A stretch of DNA of 64,000 nucleotides, from positions 1,116,001-1,180,000 of the forward strand of contig JBBPUQ010000002.1 of assembly GCA_038501195.1 (NCBI GenBank), written 5' to 3'. Shown in pieces: positions 11,362 to 22,669 of the stretch (position 1 is the first letter of the stretch; each line of letters opens with the position of its first letter). This stretch comes from Nemania diffusa. Lineage: Eukaryota > Ascomycota > Sordariomycetes > Xylariales > Xylariaceae. Under the pieces are notes generated by a model. The model did no database searches. It saw nothing but the letters and a program-made list of their open reading frames with translations, and had not been told where the DNA came from. A program made the translations under genes and the position numbers.

Positions 11362-13152
11362 CTATTTTAGCTTGTAGGCTCCAACTAGGAGGTTTTGAAA
11401 CACAGAATGCGGATCGTATCTTTGCTGGACTGCCTTTAGCCTGAGAAAATTGTGACTACCGTAGCTGCGCAAGACATCCTGCTCCCGACCGGCGTCATTC
11501 ATGAACAAAAATGGCAGATAACTGCTTGAGTTGCGAGAAGCGGCTTCCATCTGGCCCAAAAGACCCACTTGAGCTTTTCGAATCGTAGCGTCGTCGTCTG
11601 GGAACCACCAAGAAGACTCGACTTGCGTCCACAGTTGAGTAACAGGCTTCAGCCCGAGCGCATTGCCACCATTCTTCGCTTGACCGGCTTTCACAATGTG
11701 TGAGGAGATGGGTTGGAATGATACCGATTGATATCCAGCAGTGACGGATTGGATGGTCTTAATCAAATCTGGCTGGACCACTAGGCTTGCAAATTGCTGG
11801 TACAGTGATTTACCAATCGTGGAGCTCCCGACACCCCAGTCAAATCTGAGTTGGAAGACGGCCTCGTTAGAAATCAATACCATACTGGCGATCATTACAT
11901 AAACTCACCGAGTTGTCGCATTGGGGATAGGGTACGACTGGACGAAGTTTGTCAAGGTCTGTATACCCGTGATGTTGGCGGTACTATTTACCCGGAAGAA
12001 GGGCTCGAAAATCGAAGGCTGTTCTATCGGTTTTAAATACGCAAGCGTGAGAAGAATCTCAATTGTAGTATTTGTACCGGAAGCCAATATTTCTACATTG
12101 GCAAGCCGATCATTCTCTGCCATTAGTTGATACTCGTACAGAGCTTCTATTAGTTGCGGTAGATATTTGATGTCGTATAACTGCAGGCTGCCCCATATTT
12201 CGTTGTAGCCAGAGTATGTAGCAAGTGTGAATGTTGTAACAATACCTTAGATTTATTTAGCATCCGAAGAGTTTTGAACGTTATGGTAATATATTCGATA
12301 CTCACCGAAGTTACTCCCACCACCCTTTAACGCCCAGTATAAGTCGGGGTTCTCTTTGACGTTTGCATTCACGAGACTCCCGTTGGCAAGGACAACCTAA
12401 AACAACTTAACCATTTGAATCGAAGACTCTTGCGAGCCGAGGGATAGGTAAGCACCTCATAGTTTACAACATTGTCTGCAACCAATCCATATAAGTTAGA
12501 CAGCCACGAGAGCCCACCTGGCTTAAATTAGCTCCCGACCTGGTATCGATATAAAGCAATGTAAATAGGGCTATTAGAAAACGAACCTCCTAGAATCAGA
12601 CCACCGACGCCAACAGCAGGCACTCTTCCTCCCACTACGGTGACATTGAACTGGTCGAGGTAAGGGTACACCTCCTCCCATCGAAGACCAGTCCCAACCG
12701 CGACTGTTTTGGTTTTGGCATTGTAGTCTAGTTGGTTCATCATCGACAGATCGATCAATACACCACCGTTGATGTTCCCGGTGTCTGGATGAGGCGAGTG
12801 GCCCCCAGAACGAACAGCAAACGGGATATTCGCCTGAACCAATACCGGTAGGATGCTCTGTAGTTCTGCAGCATTAGCTGGCTGTAGAATGCAATCTGGA
12901 TATTGCCAAGCAGTCCAAGCCCTATGATAGTGAGCACAATGACCTCAAAACAGAGAGATTGTTGATGTACCAATTCACGGTTCGCAGCGCCTCGTAGTTG
13001 GTGCTATTCATCAGCGTAACAATGTCGCCGTCATTTTCTGCGAAACTTTTGCACACATTTGGCACTTTCGACAACCGGGAATGGTGAGAGACTGCAGCTG
13101 TAGTGTGCAGCACACTGAGAAAGAGCCCTCGCAGCCAATGAGAACGTGCCAT
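11362..13152 (-). CDS. BBE2: secreted FAD-linked oxidase, 496 aa, 6 exons
   Basis: Exons 13152-12971, 12921-12587, 12517-12456, 12396-12306, 12245-11909 and 11845-11362. The start is the ATG at 13152, followed by a hydrophobic segment [15 protein letters not shown] read as a signal peptide. The covalent FAD His is His102 in VRSGGHS, and the flavin domain contains [17 protein letters not shown] and [10 protein letters not shown]. The C-terminal BBE domain has [12 protein letters not shown]. The last intron is 63 bp using the acceptor before 11845, with a perfect CTAAC branch site; a nearer AG would leave only 24 bases and is rejected. Less similar to BBE1 and BBE3 than they are to each other, so probably an older paralogue with its own substrate. 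Confidence 0.86.
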
Positions 13153-13842
13153 GCTGAAAGTCTCTCGGCTGTAAGTATGTAATGAGATGAGATGCTTTAG
13201 ACTCCTATTCAGCAATCTTCCCGACTCATTATCGCGGAAGTATATGTATTGTTGCAGCTTTCTGATCTTAATTTATCTGGTCTCCTCGTGTTGGCCCAAA
13301 TGTGACGTCGTGTGCCCCCCGTGTATTCTTCAGTGTACTGTAGATGCGCCCGCGGACTACTTCACTTTGCCTTGGTCGACATCATACGCTTAGGTAGCAG
13401 AGAAGGATTCACCATCACTCCTCGATCTCTTCGCACTGTATAGGAAAGAGTACAATTTGGATTATCTATTTTTGACCTCAATGTCGCGTTATAAGACTCG
13501 CTCCAGAAAATTGGGTAGGTGACATGCATTAGAGAGATGTCAGCGTAACATCTTGCCCTGTGGGTCGTCACCTTGCATATCTGCGTGCAGTGAGCAGGGC
13601 AAAAGCCTATGACTGGACTTTCCAGCAACGCCCGATAAACTTGAGCCGCTTTAACTACTTCTGGTAGCCCTAAGTACAGCATAATCCACCCTAATTGGGG
13701 TGGAGACTGCATTGTTGAGTTTGGTCAACAACAAACATCCTCGACTCAATATCCCAACCAGCCTATGAAGGATCCAAATTATTCATTCTTGGTAGATCTC
13801 ATATGGTTAAAGAAAATTGAGTTCTCGGTGGCTCCAAGCGCA
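13153..13842. promoter_or_regulatory. Divergent promoter region BBE2 / P450 B
   Basis: 690 bp between outward-facing genes. An in-frame ATG at 13765 would add 26 residues to P450 B but has a weaker start context than 13843. No other gene is seen. Confidence 0.35.
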
Positions 13843-15629
13843 ATGCTTTTATCAACTCTTTCTATTTATCCTTCGGTGTTGTGCGCTGTCTTGGTAACGG
13901 TCCTGGTTACAATTTTCACAGCCCAAAGGATCGCGCGACGGCCACTTCCGGGGATCCCTTACAATGCATCAGCTTTAAAGAGCTTTCTAGGTGACATAAC
14001 CCAGCTCCAGAATCGCCCGAGAGCCAGCGAAACCAGCGTCCGACCATGGTTTTTAGAGCAGGCCGCCCGCCACAAGTCAGCGGTTGTTCAGATTTTCTTG
14101 GGACCCTTCGCAAGACCAACCGTACTGCTATCTGATTATCGTGAAGTCCTCGATATATTGACGCATAGAGATGCCGACTTCAAACGTGGCAAGAAGGTCG
14201 ATGTTTTCAAGGGACTGTTAAGCCACGCCTTTCCAGCAATGGAATCCTACGATCCGCGTTTCAAAGACAGTAGAAATTTAATGAGGGATCTCATGGCGCC
14301 AGAATTCTTGAAAAGGGTAATAGATCTTCTGAATCCGAGTGACACAAAAATATATATGTACTGAGAACTATCCAGACATCTTCTCCCAGAATCTATGAAG
14401 CTGCAAGTCGTCTGGTCGAGTTATGGCGGCTCAAGTCCTCCCTAGCCCAGGCTCATCCCTTTGATGTTGCGCGCGACCTTTGCGACTTCTCTTTCGATGC
14501 AATGATTAGTTCGGCAGTCGGATCGAAAGCGTCTGGCGGCGACCTTGACCGCCAACTATTCTTTCTGCGGAAATATGCTACACCCGCGCCTTTGACGGCG
14601 AACGAGAAGACTGATCAGCTGTTTGTCAAGTTTACCTCTGCCCCAAGATCTCCAGAGTTGAGGTCACTATTGGTGAATGAAAAAAGCCTAGGAACAGCGT
14701 TTTACTTCCCTTGGCCGCGATTGTATCATTTTATTGATAAGCTGCGGCCGTCTGTTCGATGGGCCAACCGAACAATCAGGGCCCACATTGAGAAGCAGAC
14801 CAGGAACGCAATCTCGCGGTTAGAACAAGGCAAAGATCCCGAGAGCGCTCTTGAGTATATCATTCAGCGTCAGATCAAGAATGCTGAGAAATCGGCCCTC
14901 GACGCTCACCTTGGTGATCCGCGCATCCGTGATGGAGTCTACGGATACCTGCTTGCAGGCCACGATACTTCTGCGGGGTCCTTAACCTGGATCATCAGGC
15001 AGCTAGTTGCTCGTCCTGAGGAGCAATCCAAGATCCGAGAAAGTCTACAGAAAACCTACAGCGCTGCATGGGCGCAAAATCGAGTGCCGACCCCTGACGA
15101 GCTGACCAAGACAGCACCCTATCTAGATGCATTTATCGAAGAGGTCTTGCGCTACAACTGCCCTGTGACCACCATCGGTGTTAGTACACGGCGGGATACA
15201 ATGATATTAGGTCACAGGGTTCCAAAAGATACCACAGTCTTCTTAAATCTAACTGGACCATCGCTCAATATGGCATCCGTACCTGTTGATGAAAACAAAC
15301 GCAGCCCCACCTGTCAAGCCCAGAAAGTAACGCGGTCAGACTGGGATGACTCTGATCCAGCTGTCTTTAACCCAGAACGGTGGCTGAAATATAACGCGGA
15401 GGGCGAGGTTACTTTCAGCCACCTCAGTGGTCCCTGTTTATCATTCAGTGCAGGGTATAGAGGTTGTTGGGGAAAGCGATTAGGGTATTTGGAACTCCGA
15501 ATTGCATTGACTCTGCTTGTCTGGACTTTCCAGTTTGAGAGGATACCAGAGGAACTTGAAAACTGGGACACCTATGACTCGCTGGTAACGGCGCCTAAGC
15601 AATGTTTCGTTCAACTGTCACCGATTTAG
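13843..15629 (+). CDS. Cytochrome P450 B, 575 aa, 2 exons
   Basis: Exons 13843-14316 and 14376-15629 (59-bp intron, phase 0). A membrane anchor at about residues 2-22 is followed by RRPLPGIPYN. The I-helix has AGHDTS, ExxR sits in EEVLRYN, the meander has FNPERW, and the heme loop is FSAGYRGCWG with Cys522. The long insert before the meander is typical of a fungal tailoring P450 family. Starting at 13765 gives 601 residues, but the anchor then would not be N-terminal, so 13843 is preferred. Related P450s act on prenyl side chains in some epoxyquinone clusters; that role here is only a hypothesis. It lies tail to tail with the UbiA gene. Confidence 0.88.
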
Positions 15630-16083
15630 TTTCTCTCCGTGCATTGATGAAACTGCAGTCAGAATAGAATTTTGCTATGAAAAGACGTGGCAGACGTTTA
15701 CTGCGGTCATAGAGGATGTGGCTGCTAACAATTTAGATTAGTTCCATAATATAATGAGTGGTATTATTCCACAATAAAAGGAGACGCAGACAGGTAGTCA
15801 CAAATGCTAAAACTAATACATAAAGATATGTGTGCACCAGATGTAAAAGGTTCTGTGGAGATAAAACTAACAAGGTTTAAATTAATATACAGCGTAAAAA
15901 TTTAAAAGTAATAATTAAAAATAAAAGGACATAAAAAAGATAATACAATAATTATATAAAATTGAAAAAAATATTGTATAACTAATTTTTGTTATGTGCG
16001 TCTAACATCTATTGTCTTTAGGATATAGTTACATCACTACGGCTTCTCCATAGTCGTTATTGATAAAGTCACTCCAGGGCATT
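15630..16083. other. AT-rich convergent spacer P450 B / UbiA
   Basis: About 450 bp between two 3' ends, strongly A+T-rich from about 15840 to 15990. No gene is seen. Confidence 0.5.
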
Positions 16084-17142
16084 TCATGACCTCCAATAGA
16101 CCTGTTTGCTGAATACGGACTGTATCAACTCTGCAAGCAACCCAAACCCGATTGCAACGGCTGTGGCCAAGAAACCTTTCGAAAACCACTTCCAGCAGTC
16201 CGCGGCGTTGTCCAGTTTCACATTTAGAAGCATCGTACCCACTGACACGAAAGCTCCACCAACAGTGAATGCGTAATAGAAGAGGCTCATCTCCCTCACA
16301 TAGCCCGATACGGAAAGAAGTAGAATCATAAAAATAAATAAAACCCAAAGGAAAAGCTTTGTATGACCTCTGAACAAGACAGCGGTGCTTTTCACCCCGA
16401 GTTTTAAGTCATCCACGAGGTCTTGATGTGCATAAATGGTATCGAATATTATGACCCAGAGGATTAGCGCTCCCAGTAGGCTCAGCGTCGAGACATCCCG
16501 CCATGGACGCTCGGTTCCGATAGCTGTGCTCCCAACCAACACCCCCCAAGACAGACAAAAGCCGAGAACAAGCTGGGGAGATACTATATGACGTTTTGCG
16601 AAAGGATAGTATGCCGTCGCTAGAATATTGGGAAGAGCTATGATGCGGGATTCGATTGGCAAGAACGCCAAGAACATGGCAGCTCCAAGGGTCTGGATAA
16701 TAGTGAATATCAATGCCGCAGTACGGGTGATGGCGCCACGCGGAATCGGGCGAGTCTTGGTACGGGCAACGCCTGCGTCGATAGAGGCATCAACCAGGTC
16801 ATTCCAGGCATGGCTGGCGTTGTTGCAAAAGAAGCTCCCGCCCAAAAGTAAGAGGGAGACATTCAGGATGTCCGAGATTAACTTGTTTGGTCTAGGCTCT
16901 AAGCCAGTCCCAGCACCATGTAATACCCCAAAGAGATGAGGAAAGAGTATGAGAAGTAGAGCTGAAGGGGGACTGAGTCGACAGAGTTGCACGTATGGGA
17001 TCCACGATTGAGGCAGACGGTCGATCCATCCAGCAGTATGACTACCCCCATATTGTCGACAAAGCGAAGGGTCAGCTAGGTTGCTCTTGTCGTCCATCTG
17101 CACGGGGCTTTGAGACTTATTCGGTCTCAGGTTTCCTTGCAT
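16084..17142 (-). CDS. UbiA-family aromatic prenyltransferase, 352 aa, single exon
   Basis: Integral membrane enzyme that transfers a prenyl chain from its diphosphate to an aromatic acceptor. The first Asp-rich motif NDLVDASID is at residues 114-122, followed by RTKTRPIPRG; the second is in DTIYAHQDLVDD at 234-245. Several hydrophobic helices span about 60-350. Length and motifs fit fungal meroterpenoid and 4-hydroxybenzoate prenyltransferases. A second ATG at residue 16 could be the true start. This is the only scaffold-forming enzyme visible in the cluster and so probably sets product class. Prenyl length and acceptor cannot be read from sequence. Confidence 0.92.
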   Translation of the reverse strand: MQGNLRPNKSQSPVQMDDKSNLADPSLCRQYGGSHTAGWIDRLPQSWIPYVQLCRLSPPSALLLILFPHLFGVLHGAGTGLEPRPNKLISDILNVSLLLLGGSFFCNNASHAWNDLVDASIDAGVARTKTRPIPRGAITRTAALIFTIIQTLGAAMFLAFLPIESRIIALPNILATAYYPFAKRHIVSPQLVLGFCLSWGVLVGSTAIGTERPWRDVSTLSLLGALILWVIIFDTIYAHQDLVDDLKLGVKSTAVLFRGHTKLFLWVLFIFMILLLSVSGYVREMSLFYYAFTVGGAFVSVGTMLLNVKLDNAADCWKWFSKGFLATAVAIGFGLLAELIQSVFSKQVYWRS

Positions 17143-18693
17143 CTCAAACGAGCGCTCAACTATTGTATAGCAAAGTAGTAAAGTGACATGAGATATACTT
17201 TTCTAAGGGAGGCGTTCTTAACAAGATGTTGTAATTCATGTGTTGCTATGATGAATTAATATATTTAAATAATTTCTATAATTTTATTAGGTTTATATAT
17301 GTCTTTCTATTCAATTATATCTTACTTACTCTTTTTGAAGGTTTTTATTTATATTTATTATTTTTTAATTGATTTCTCTCGTGTTTAACTCTGCTGCCCG
17401 CACTGTCGTAATATATGCACCCCACGCTGAACCACGTAATCAGTCCTTCCATATCTTATTCGATGTTGTATTTCTTGCGCCACTGGGCAATGTACTGATG
17501 GAAAGACCGCCACCGGTATCTTTCGCCTGTTAGTAATGTAGCATATGAATGCGGCACAGCAGGCAAATGAATAGAAGGAAGGAAATTGCGGGCTGTTTCA
17601 TTAAAAGATTTCATTGGACTGCGGTTTGTGGATGCGACTGTGATACATCAAATAATACAATAGGAAATGTCCGACGTTGCAATCGTCAACACCTTTGAAG
17701 CAGGTCATTGGATGAAATAGGGCTATGCAGATGGATTAGTTCGTGTGAAAGGTTCCGATAGGGGATTAATGCTCAAGTTCTTTTGTTCTGCACTTCGTCA
17801 TCCTCATCATGCCTTTTGCCGTGCAGCCCGACTGGCTGCGGCTTAGCTACCCGCGGTAGGAAGGTGGCGTCGGTGTGAACAAGCATATGTACTTATTCGA
17901 AAGTAAGTCACTTGAGGGCTGAATTTTGGCCCCCTAATCCCGCAATGCTACCCTGCTCACGTCAGAGGAGATAAAGTATCTGTGCACTAACACTTGTCGA
18001 CATCTGCGGTTGTTGGCCTGCATCTCGCTCCTTAACTCGCTTATTCTGTTTCCTTAATGGTCCTCCAAATTCTAGGCCCTAGATTTGTCTACTATTATGA
18101 CTGGTCCATTTTTTTGAGCACATTGGTGTACGCCATTCCCCACCAAAGATCGACGGTCTTAGGATGTCATTTGTAATAAACTGGTCTCAAAAGTTTGTAT
18201 AGTTGGGTTTTGCTACTGCGTACGGGCGTGATATTATCCAGTCAATCCATTTATGTAACACTGCTCCTATCCTATGACTAGCGGAGAAAACATCAATTCA
18301 TGCGGCGTAGGTCTCCCCTCAGCAGGGATGATAAGTGAACCCTTTGAGCTAGTTATGTTGGTTTTCTAAATTAAGATAGTCTCGTTGCTTTTCTGAATAC
18401 CACCGCTACCTGCATACAGATAATAATAGAATTTTTAATTCCCCGGTGTCTCAGCCAAGAGCTATCCCATTCAGATGGGTGTAGTGTTAACCTATCTTCG
18501 ATCTTTCAAAGGTGACATGTATTATTACCTAAGCAATCCTCCCTTGCTGGCTCGAACCTTGGCGTTGGTTCCGTCTTTGAAGTTGTGTTACATGTATGAT
18601 CAGTAAGGGACAGTCTACTTAAATGACCAACACTCTCAGGGCCAAAATTTCAGACTGAATTCAATAAGGCCTCCGCTTATGATCGTGGCCATC
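17143..18693. other. Divergent region UbiA / aldehyde dehydrogenase
   Basis: 1.55 kb. The first 250 bases are A+T-rich. One short minus-strand block at 17456-17530 looks like the last exon of a lost gene and is listed separately. Nothing else is recognised. Confidence 0.5.
17456..17530 (-). pseudogene. Possible terminal exon of a lost or unrecognised gene
   Basis: On the minus strand a branch-like ACTAACAG is followed by an open stretch of 24 codons ending in TAA. It reads RYRWRSFHQYIAQWRKKYN and then IE, a very protein-like, charged and aromatic C-terminus. I could not find upstream exons of matching quality in 17530-18690. It could be a relic of an enzyme gene between the prenyltransferase and the dehydrogenase, or a chance reading. 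Confidence 0.25.
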
Positions 18694-20360
18694 ATGTCTT
18701 CTAACATCGTGACCAATACTCCTCTTGACTTCACAACCTACCACAATGTGATCGCTGGAGAGCTTGTGCCATCCGCGTCCGGAGAGACCTATCACACTGT
18801 AAATCCCTCGACGCTGGAGAGTAATCCTGAGGCTCCAGTGAGTACGTTAGAAGACGTCAAGAAAGCCGTCGCCTCGGCTCAGAAAGCAGCTGTAACCTGG
18901 GCCGATGTTCCATGGCCGAAGCGTCGAGAGTTGTTAGAACAGTTCGCTACGGCCATCGAAGGTTTAGCTGACGACTTCTCGAGATTGATAGTTAAAGAGA
19001 ATGGCAAACCAGTTAGTGAAAATCATAGCTAAGAACTCATTCGTGGAATTTTGATCTAATGTGCGGTCTGTTAAGCTCTCCTGGGCTGCAGTGGAGGTCC
19101 AGAGTTGCGTCAAATTTATCCGCGGCTTCTGCGCTTTATCCTTACCAGATCGCATAATTGAAGATACCGTGGAGCGCAAAGTTGTCGAACGATTCGTACC
19201 CCTCGGTGTGGTCGTTGGCATTGTACCTTGGAACTTCCCTCTGATGTTGACTATCTTCAAGCTCCCTGCAGCTTTGTTAACCGGCAATACCTTCATCCTG
19301 AAGCCATCGCCTATGTCGCCGTACTCTGGTCTCAAATTGGCTGAGCTCGCCTCCAGATTCTTCCCTCCCGGTGTTTTCCAGGCTCTAAGTGGCAATGACG
19401 ATCTTGGACCCTGGCTCACTGGACAAGAAGGTATTCCCCTCTCCTTCTACTCGTTTTGTTGGTTATCGTATTACGGGACCGGCAGAAACTGCATTTCATG
19501 TTCTAACATGGATCATAATATAAGGGATCGATATGATTGCCTTTACGGGATCAATTGCAACGGGCAAGAGCATCCTGAGAACTGCGGGATTAAAGCGAGT
19601 GATTTTAGAGATGGGCGGAAACGACCCAGCCGTTGTCTACCCGGACGTTGACATTGCACAGGTCGTTCCTCAGATCGCGGGTATTGCATTTGTCAATTCT
19701 GGGCAACTATGCATGGCGATCAAAAGACTCTATGTGCACGAAGCAATATATGATGAGTTCCTGGCAGCCTTGGTCGGATTTGTGAAGGCGGCGCTGAAGG
19801 TTGGGGATGGGCTTGAAGAAGGCAGCTTCATCGGGCCTATCTCACACCAACTTCAATTCGATCGAGTGAAAGGCTACCTAAAAGAAATCGAGCAGAAAGG
19901 GCTGTCTGTTGCATTAGGCAGCACAGAGCCATTGGACCGAAAGGGATATTACGTGTCCCCGATCATTGTGGACAACCCTCCGGACGATGCTAGGATTGTT
20001 ACGGAAGAACGATTCGGTATTTCTCACTTTTTATTCAAATGATAGGTATAATTGCTAATCAGATACTTAGGGCCAATTCTACCTGTACTGAAGTGGTCAG
20101 ATGAAGCTGATGTCCTGCGAAGAGCCAATCAGACAGAATATGGGTTGGGGGCCTCTGTCTGGACTAAAGATCCATCTGTAGCGGCTAGGATCGCCAAGAA
20201 AATTAAGGTTGGCACGATCTGGATCAATACGCATGGTGAGCTGGAGCCCAATGTAGGATTTCCGGGTTATAAGAGCAGCGGTTACGGCGTGGAGCTTGGG
20301 GAGGAGGGTTTAAGGGCATACTGTTCTCTACAGAGCACATACACTAGGCCTGGGAAATGA
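18694..20360 (+). CDS. NAD(P)+-dependent aldehyde dehydrogenase, 484 aa, 4 exons
   Basis: Exons 18694-19011, 19076-19430, 19525-20016 and 20071-20360. Oxidises an aldehyde to a carboxylic acid. Family hallmarks are seen in order: ENGKP near 105, PWNFPL (cofactor-binding Asn), FTGSIATGK, the general-base region LEMGGNDP, and the catalytic loop NSGQLCMA with Cys287. The C-terminal half is complete, with TEERFGPILPV joined across intron 3. An ATG 15 bases upstream (18679) is in frame but has a poorer context. Likely cytosolic. In this setting it may oxidise a P450- or BBE-made aldehyde, or make an aromatic acid used as prenyl acceptor. Confidence 0.92.
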
Positions 20361-20370
20361 TAAATTTCCC
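20352..20370 (+). other. Stem-loop spanning the aldehyde dehydrogenase stop codon
   Basis: GGGAAAT at 20352-20358 pairs perfectly with ATTTCCC at 20364-20370 across a 5-base loop; the TGA stop lies in the stem-loop junction. It may be chance. Confidence 0.3.
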
Positions 20371-21273
20371 GTTGTTCACAGATAGATAGATAAGTTTCCT
20401 CGTTTAGGTAGGACGCAGTACGCATTAGCACAATATTCAATACATCGAGCAAGTTGGTTTCTCATCGAAGATGATGATTAGCCTACTAGTATCTTGAATC
20501 TACTAAAACTTTTCTTATAAGTTCGCTTTTCTTAGAAGAATATTCAGAACACAACTTCAAATATAATTCAAGTGCGTACCAAGTGTAGTGCTACTGTAGC
20601 ACAGCCCAGGAATTCCCCCGCAGTAGCTTCTTTAGGGGTGGACGACGAAGCAGGCTGGTGTCTACCGTATCATCTCAATGCCCACACCAACAGTACATCT
20701 CGGAGGCTTCCGGATAGTGGATCCAACCATTCTATTTTATACGGCGTACTCGCATGCATCTGAGATTCGTATTAGTCGCACCCCCTCCATCGTGCAGTTC
20801 GCGAGCAGATATCGATTATAGGAACATAGCCACCCCCTCCATTGATTCGTGGTAGCAATCACCGCACCCATTGCAACCTTTCATCTTCATGTATCATGGA
20901 CCACCTGCTGACGAGATATTTGTGTTCTTTTCAGACCCATGAGCACATTCCTCCTTTACCGGCCGATTCCTACGGCACGGCTTGCCGTGGGCTAGTGCAG
21001 TGTTCCATTGCACTGTTGATCCTGGCGGCTATTACGCGACCTCAATGGGCTGCAATTGCTGTCTAAATAAGGAATATGCAGAAAGTACTTCCAGATCTAA
21101 GCGCGTTTTTTATATACTTCAACGGCCTGAGTCCTCGCCCTTATTTCGATTGCGATGGTTAGTTCAAACTGAAGGCTGCCAACATTTAGAATACTCTCTC
21201 TCATGTGAAATCTACCAAAATTGGTATCTTCTTTCGCTCACCATCTCCCAAAACGAGCTGGGAAAAATAGGAA
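20361..21273. other. Spacer aldehyde dehydrogenase / SAT4-like 1
   Basis: About 910 bp without a recognisable gene. It contains clustered GATA motifs at 20381-20394 that could bind GATA-type nitrogen regulators; function unproven. Confidence 0.4.
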
Positions 21274-22669
21274 ATGGGAGGCCCCAAACTACCTACCCCA
21301 GAGGAAGCCGCGTGGCAACTCGAACATCCCCACGACGATCTCAGGGCCGCCATCATTGCTCTGTCAGCGGTAAATGGTTCCCTTGCAACCCTATTTGTCG
21401 GTCTCCGTGTCTGGTCCCGGAGGCTCCTGCATGGACGCTATCATTTCGAGGCCAATGACTTGCTATGTATAACTGCATGGGTATGCTGATATTTACCTAC
21501 AGATGATTTAGACCTCGGCTAATGGCATATATAGGTATTTTATGTTGGGTTTCTTATTGCAACTGACATGGCCACCCGTTACGGGTATGGAAGACATATT
21601 GTCTTTACCAATAACCCACGTCTCGCCCAAACTGTAGGTGCACCATGCGTTAAGACTTTCTTTCTTCTTCGCCTCTCTAGTTATTATCATTCCCGAAAAT
21701 AAGTGGGAAAACCCCTCTTTTGCCAGTTTTACGAGTTTGACCCCTAATATGCATATAGTGGAGCATTGTTTCTGAAAATCTCTATGCTGCGGTTCTAGCA
21801 TTGCTAAAACTCAGCATTCTCAGTTTATATCGCCAGATTTTCGGAAGCACAGTCTGGTTTTACAGGGCCACATGGGTTCTGACATTCGTAGTTACTTCTC
21901 TTGGCCTTTGGGTTATTCTTGCCAGCGACTTCCAGTGTGTCCCCATAGCAGCCAGCTGGGACTTGAGCATCAAAGGAACATGCATTAACTACGGTCTTTC
22001 CGGACTTTTGGCTTATATTGTTAACATTCTCACGGATCTCACGATATTGTCTCTCCCAATACCTTTAGTCCTCAAACTTAACGTCTCGAAGCCGAAGAGG
22101 AGAATGCTGCTCATAACTTTCGCAGCCGGTGGCAGGTAAGTCATTTACACCCAACAGTCGACTTTCATGCCGCTCACCGCCATTTAGTGCATGCATCGTG
22201 AGCATTGTTCAGCTGAGATACGTCCCCAAGTTAGGAAGCACTGCGGATGCAACTTGTGAGTACCTCGGATTAAACTTTTGCTAGGCATTTCTGACTCCTC
22301 TCTTCTCTATTAGGGGACAACGCTCCAATTGGCATCATATCGTTCTTTGAATGTATGACTGGCTTCTTAGCCAGTTCTATTGCCACATATCGTCCTCTGT
22401 ACCGCTATCTTATATTGAAACAGTCGCCCATCACAGATGATGCTCGAAAGTTTCATGGTGCCTCGGACAGCTCTTACAGTGCCCGCATCATGTCCAATAA
22501 GAAGCTTCATACAGAAACTTCAATAACTGAGCTCTCCCGAGGGATCCATATGACCGAGGAAGTCGAGCTTGTGAGCCATGTTAGGAGTGCTGATGACTGG
22601 CCAGGGCAGCTACATACCCAACACGGCGTGAATTCAGCGAATCCCCACGCTGGTTGGCATGCTACATAA
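21274..22669 (+). CDS. SAT4-like 1: fungal rhodopsin-domain 7-TM protein, 368 aa, 5 exons
   Basis: Exons 21274-21480, 21535-21633, 21759-22135, 22188-22255 and 22314-22669. Belongs to the fungal SAT4/rhodopsin-like integral membrane family (not opsins). About seven hydrophobic segments; family features include RVWSRR after TM1, a DM-x-TRYGYGRH loop, LYRQIFG after TM3, SLPIPLVLKLNV, KPKRR before TM6, and ATWDN followed by a YRPLYRYL end. The C-terminal 80 residues are polar and cytosolic. Members are common near fungal secondary-metabolite and effector genes; biochemical role unknown. First of three such genes within 9 kb. Confidence 0.85.

Noticed and set aside
11885..11908. A 24-base intron at the end of BBE2 exon 5
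   Set aside because: Too short for fungal splicing. The next AG, giving 63 bases with a CTAAC branch site, keeps the frame and is used instead.
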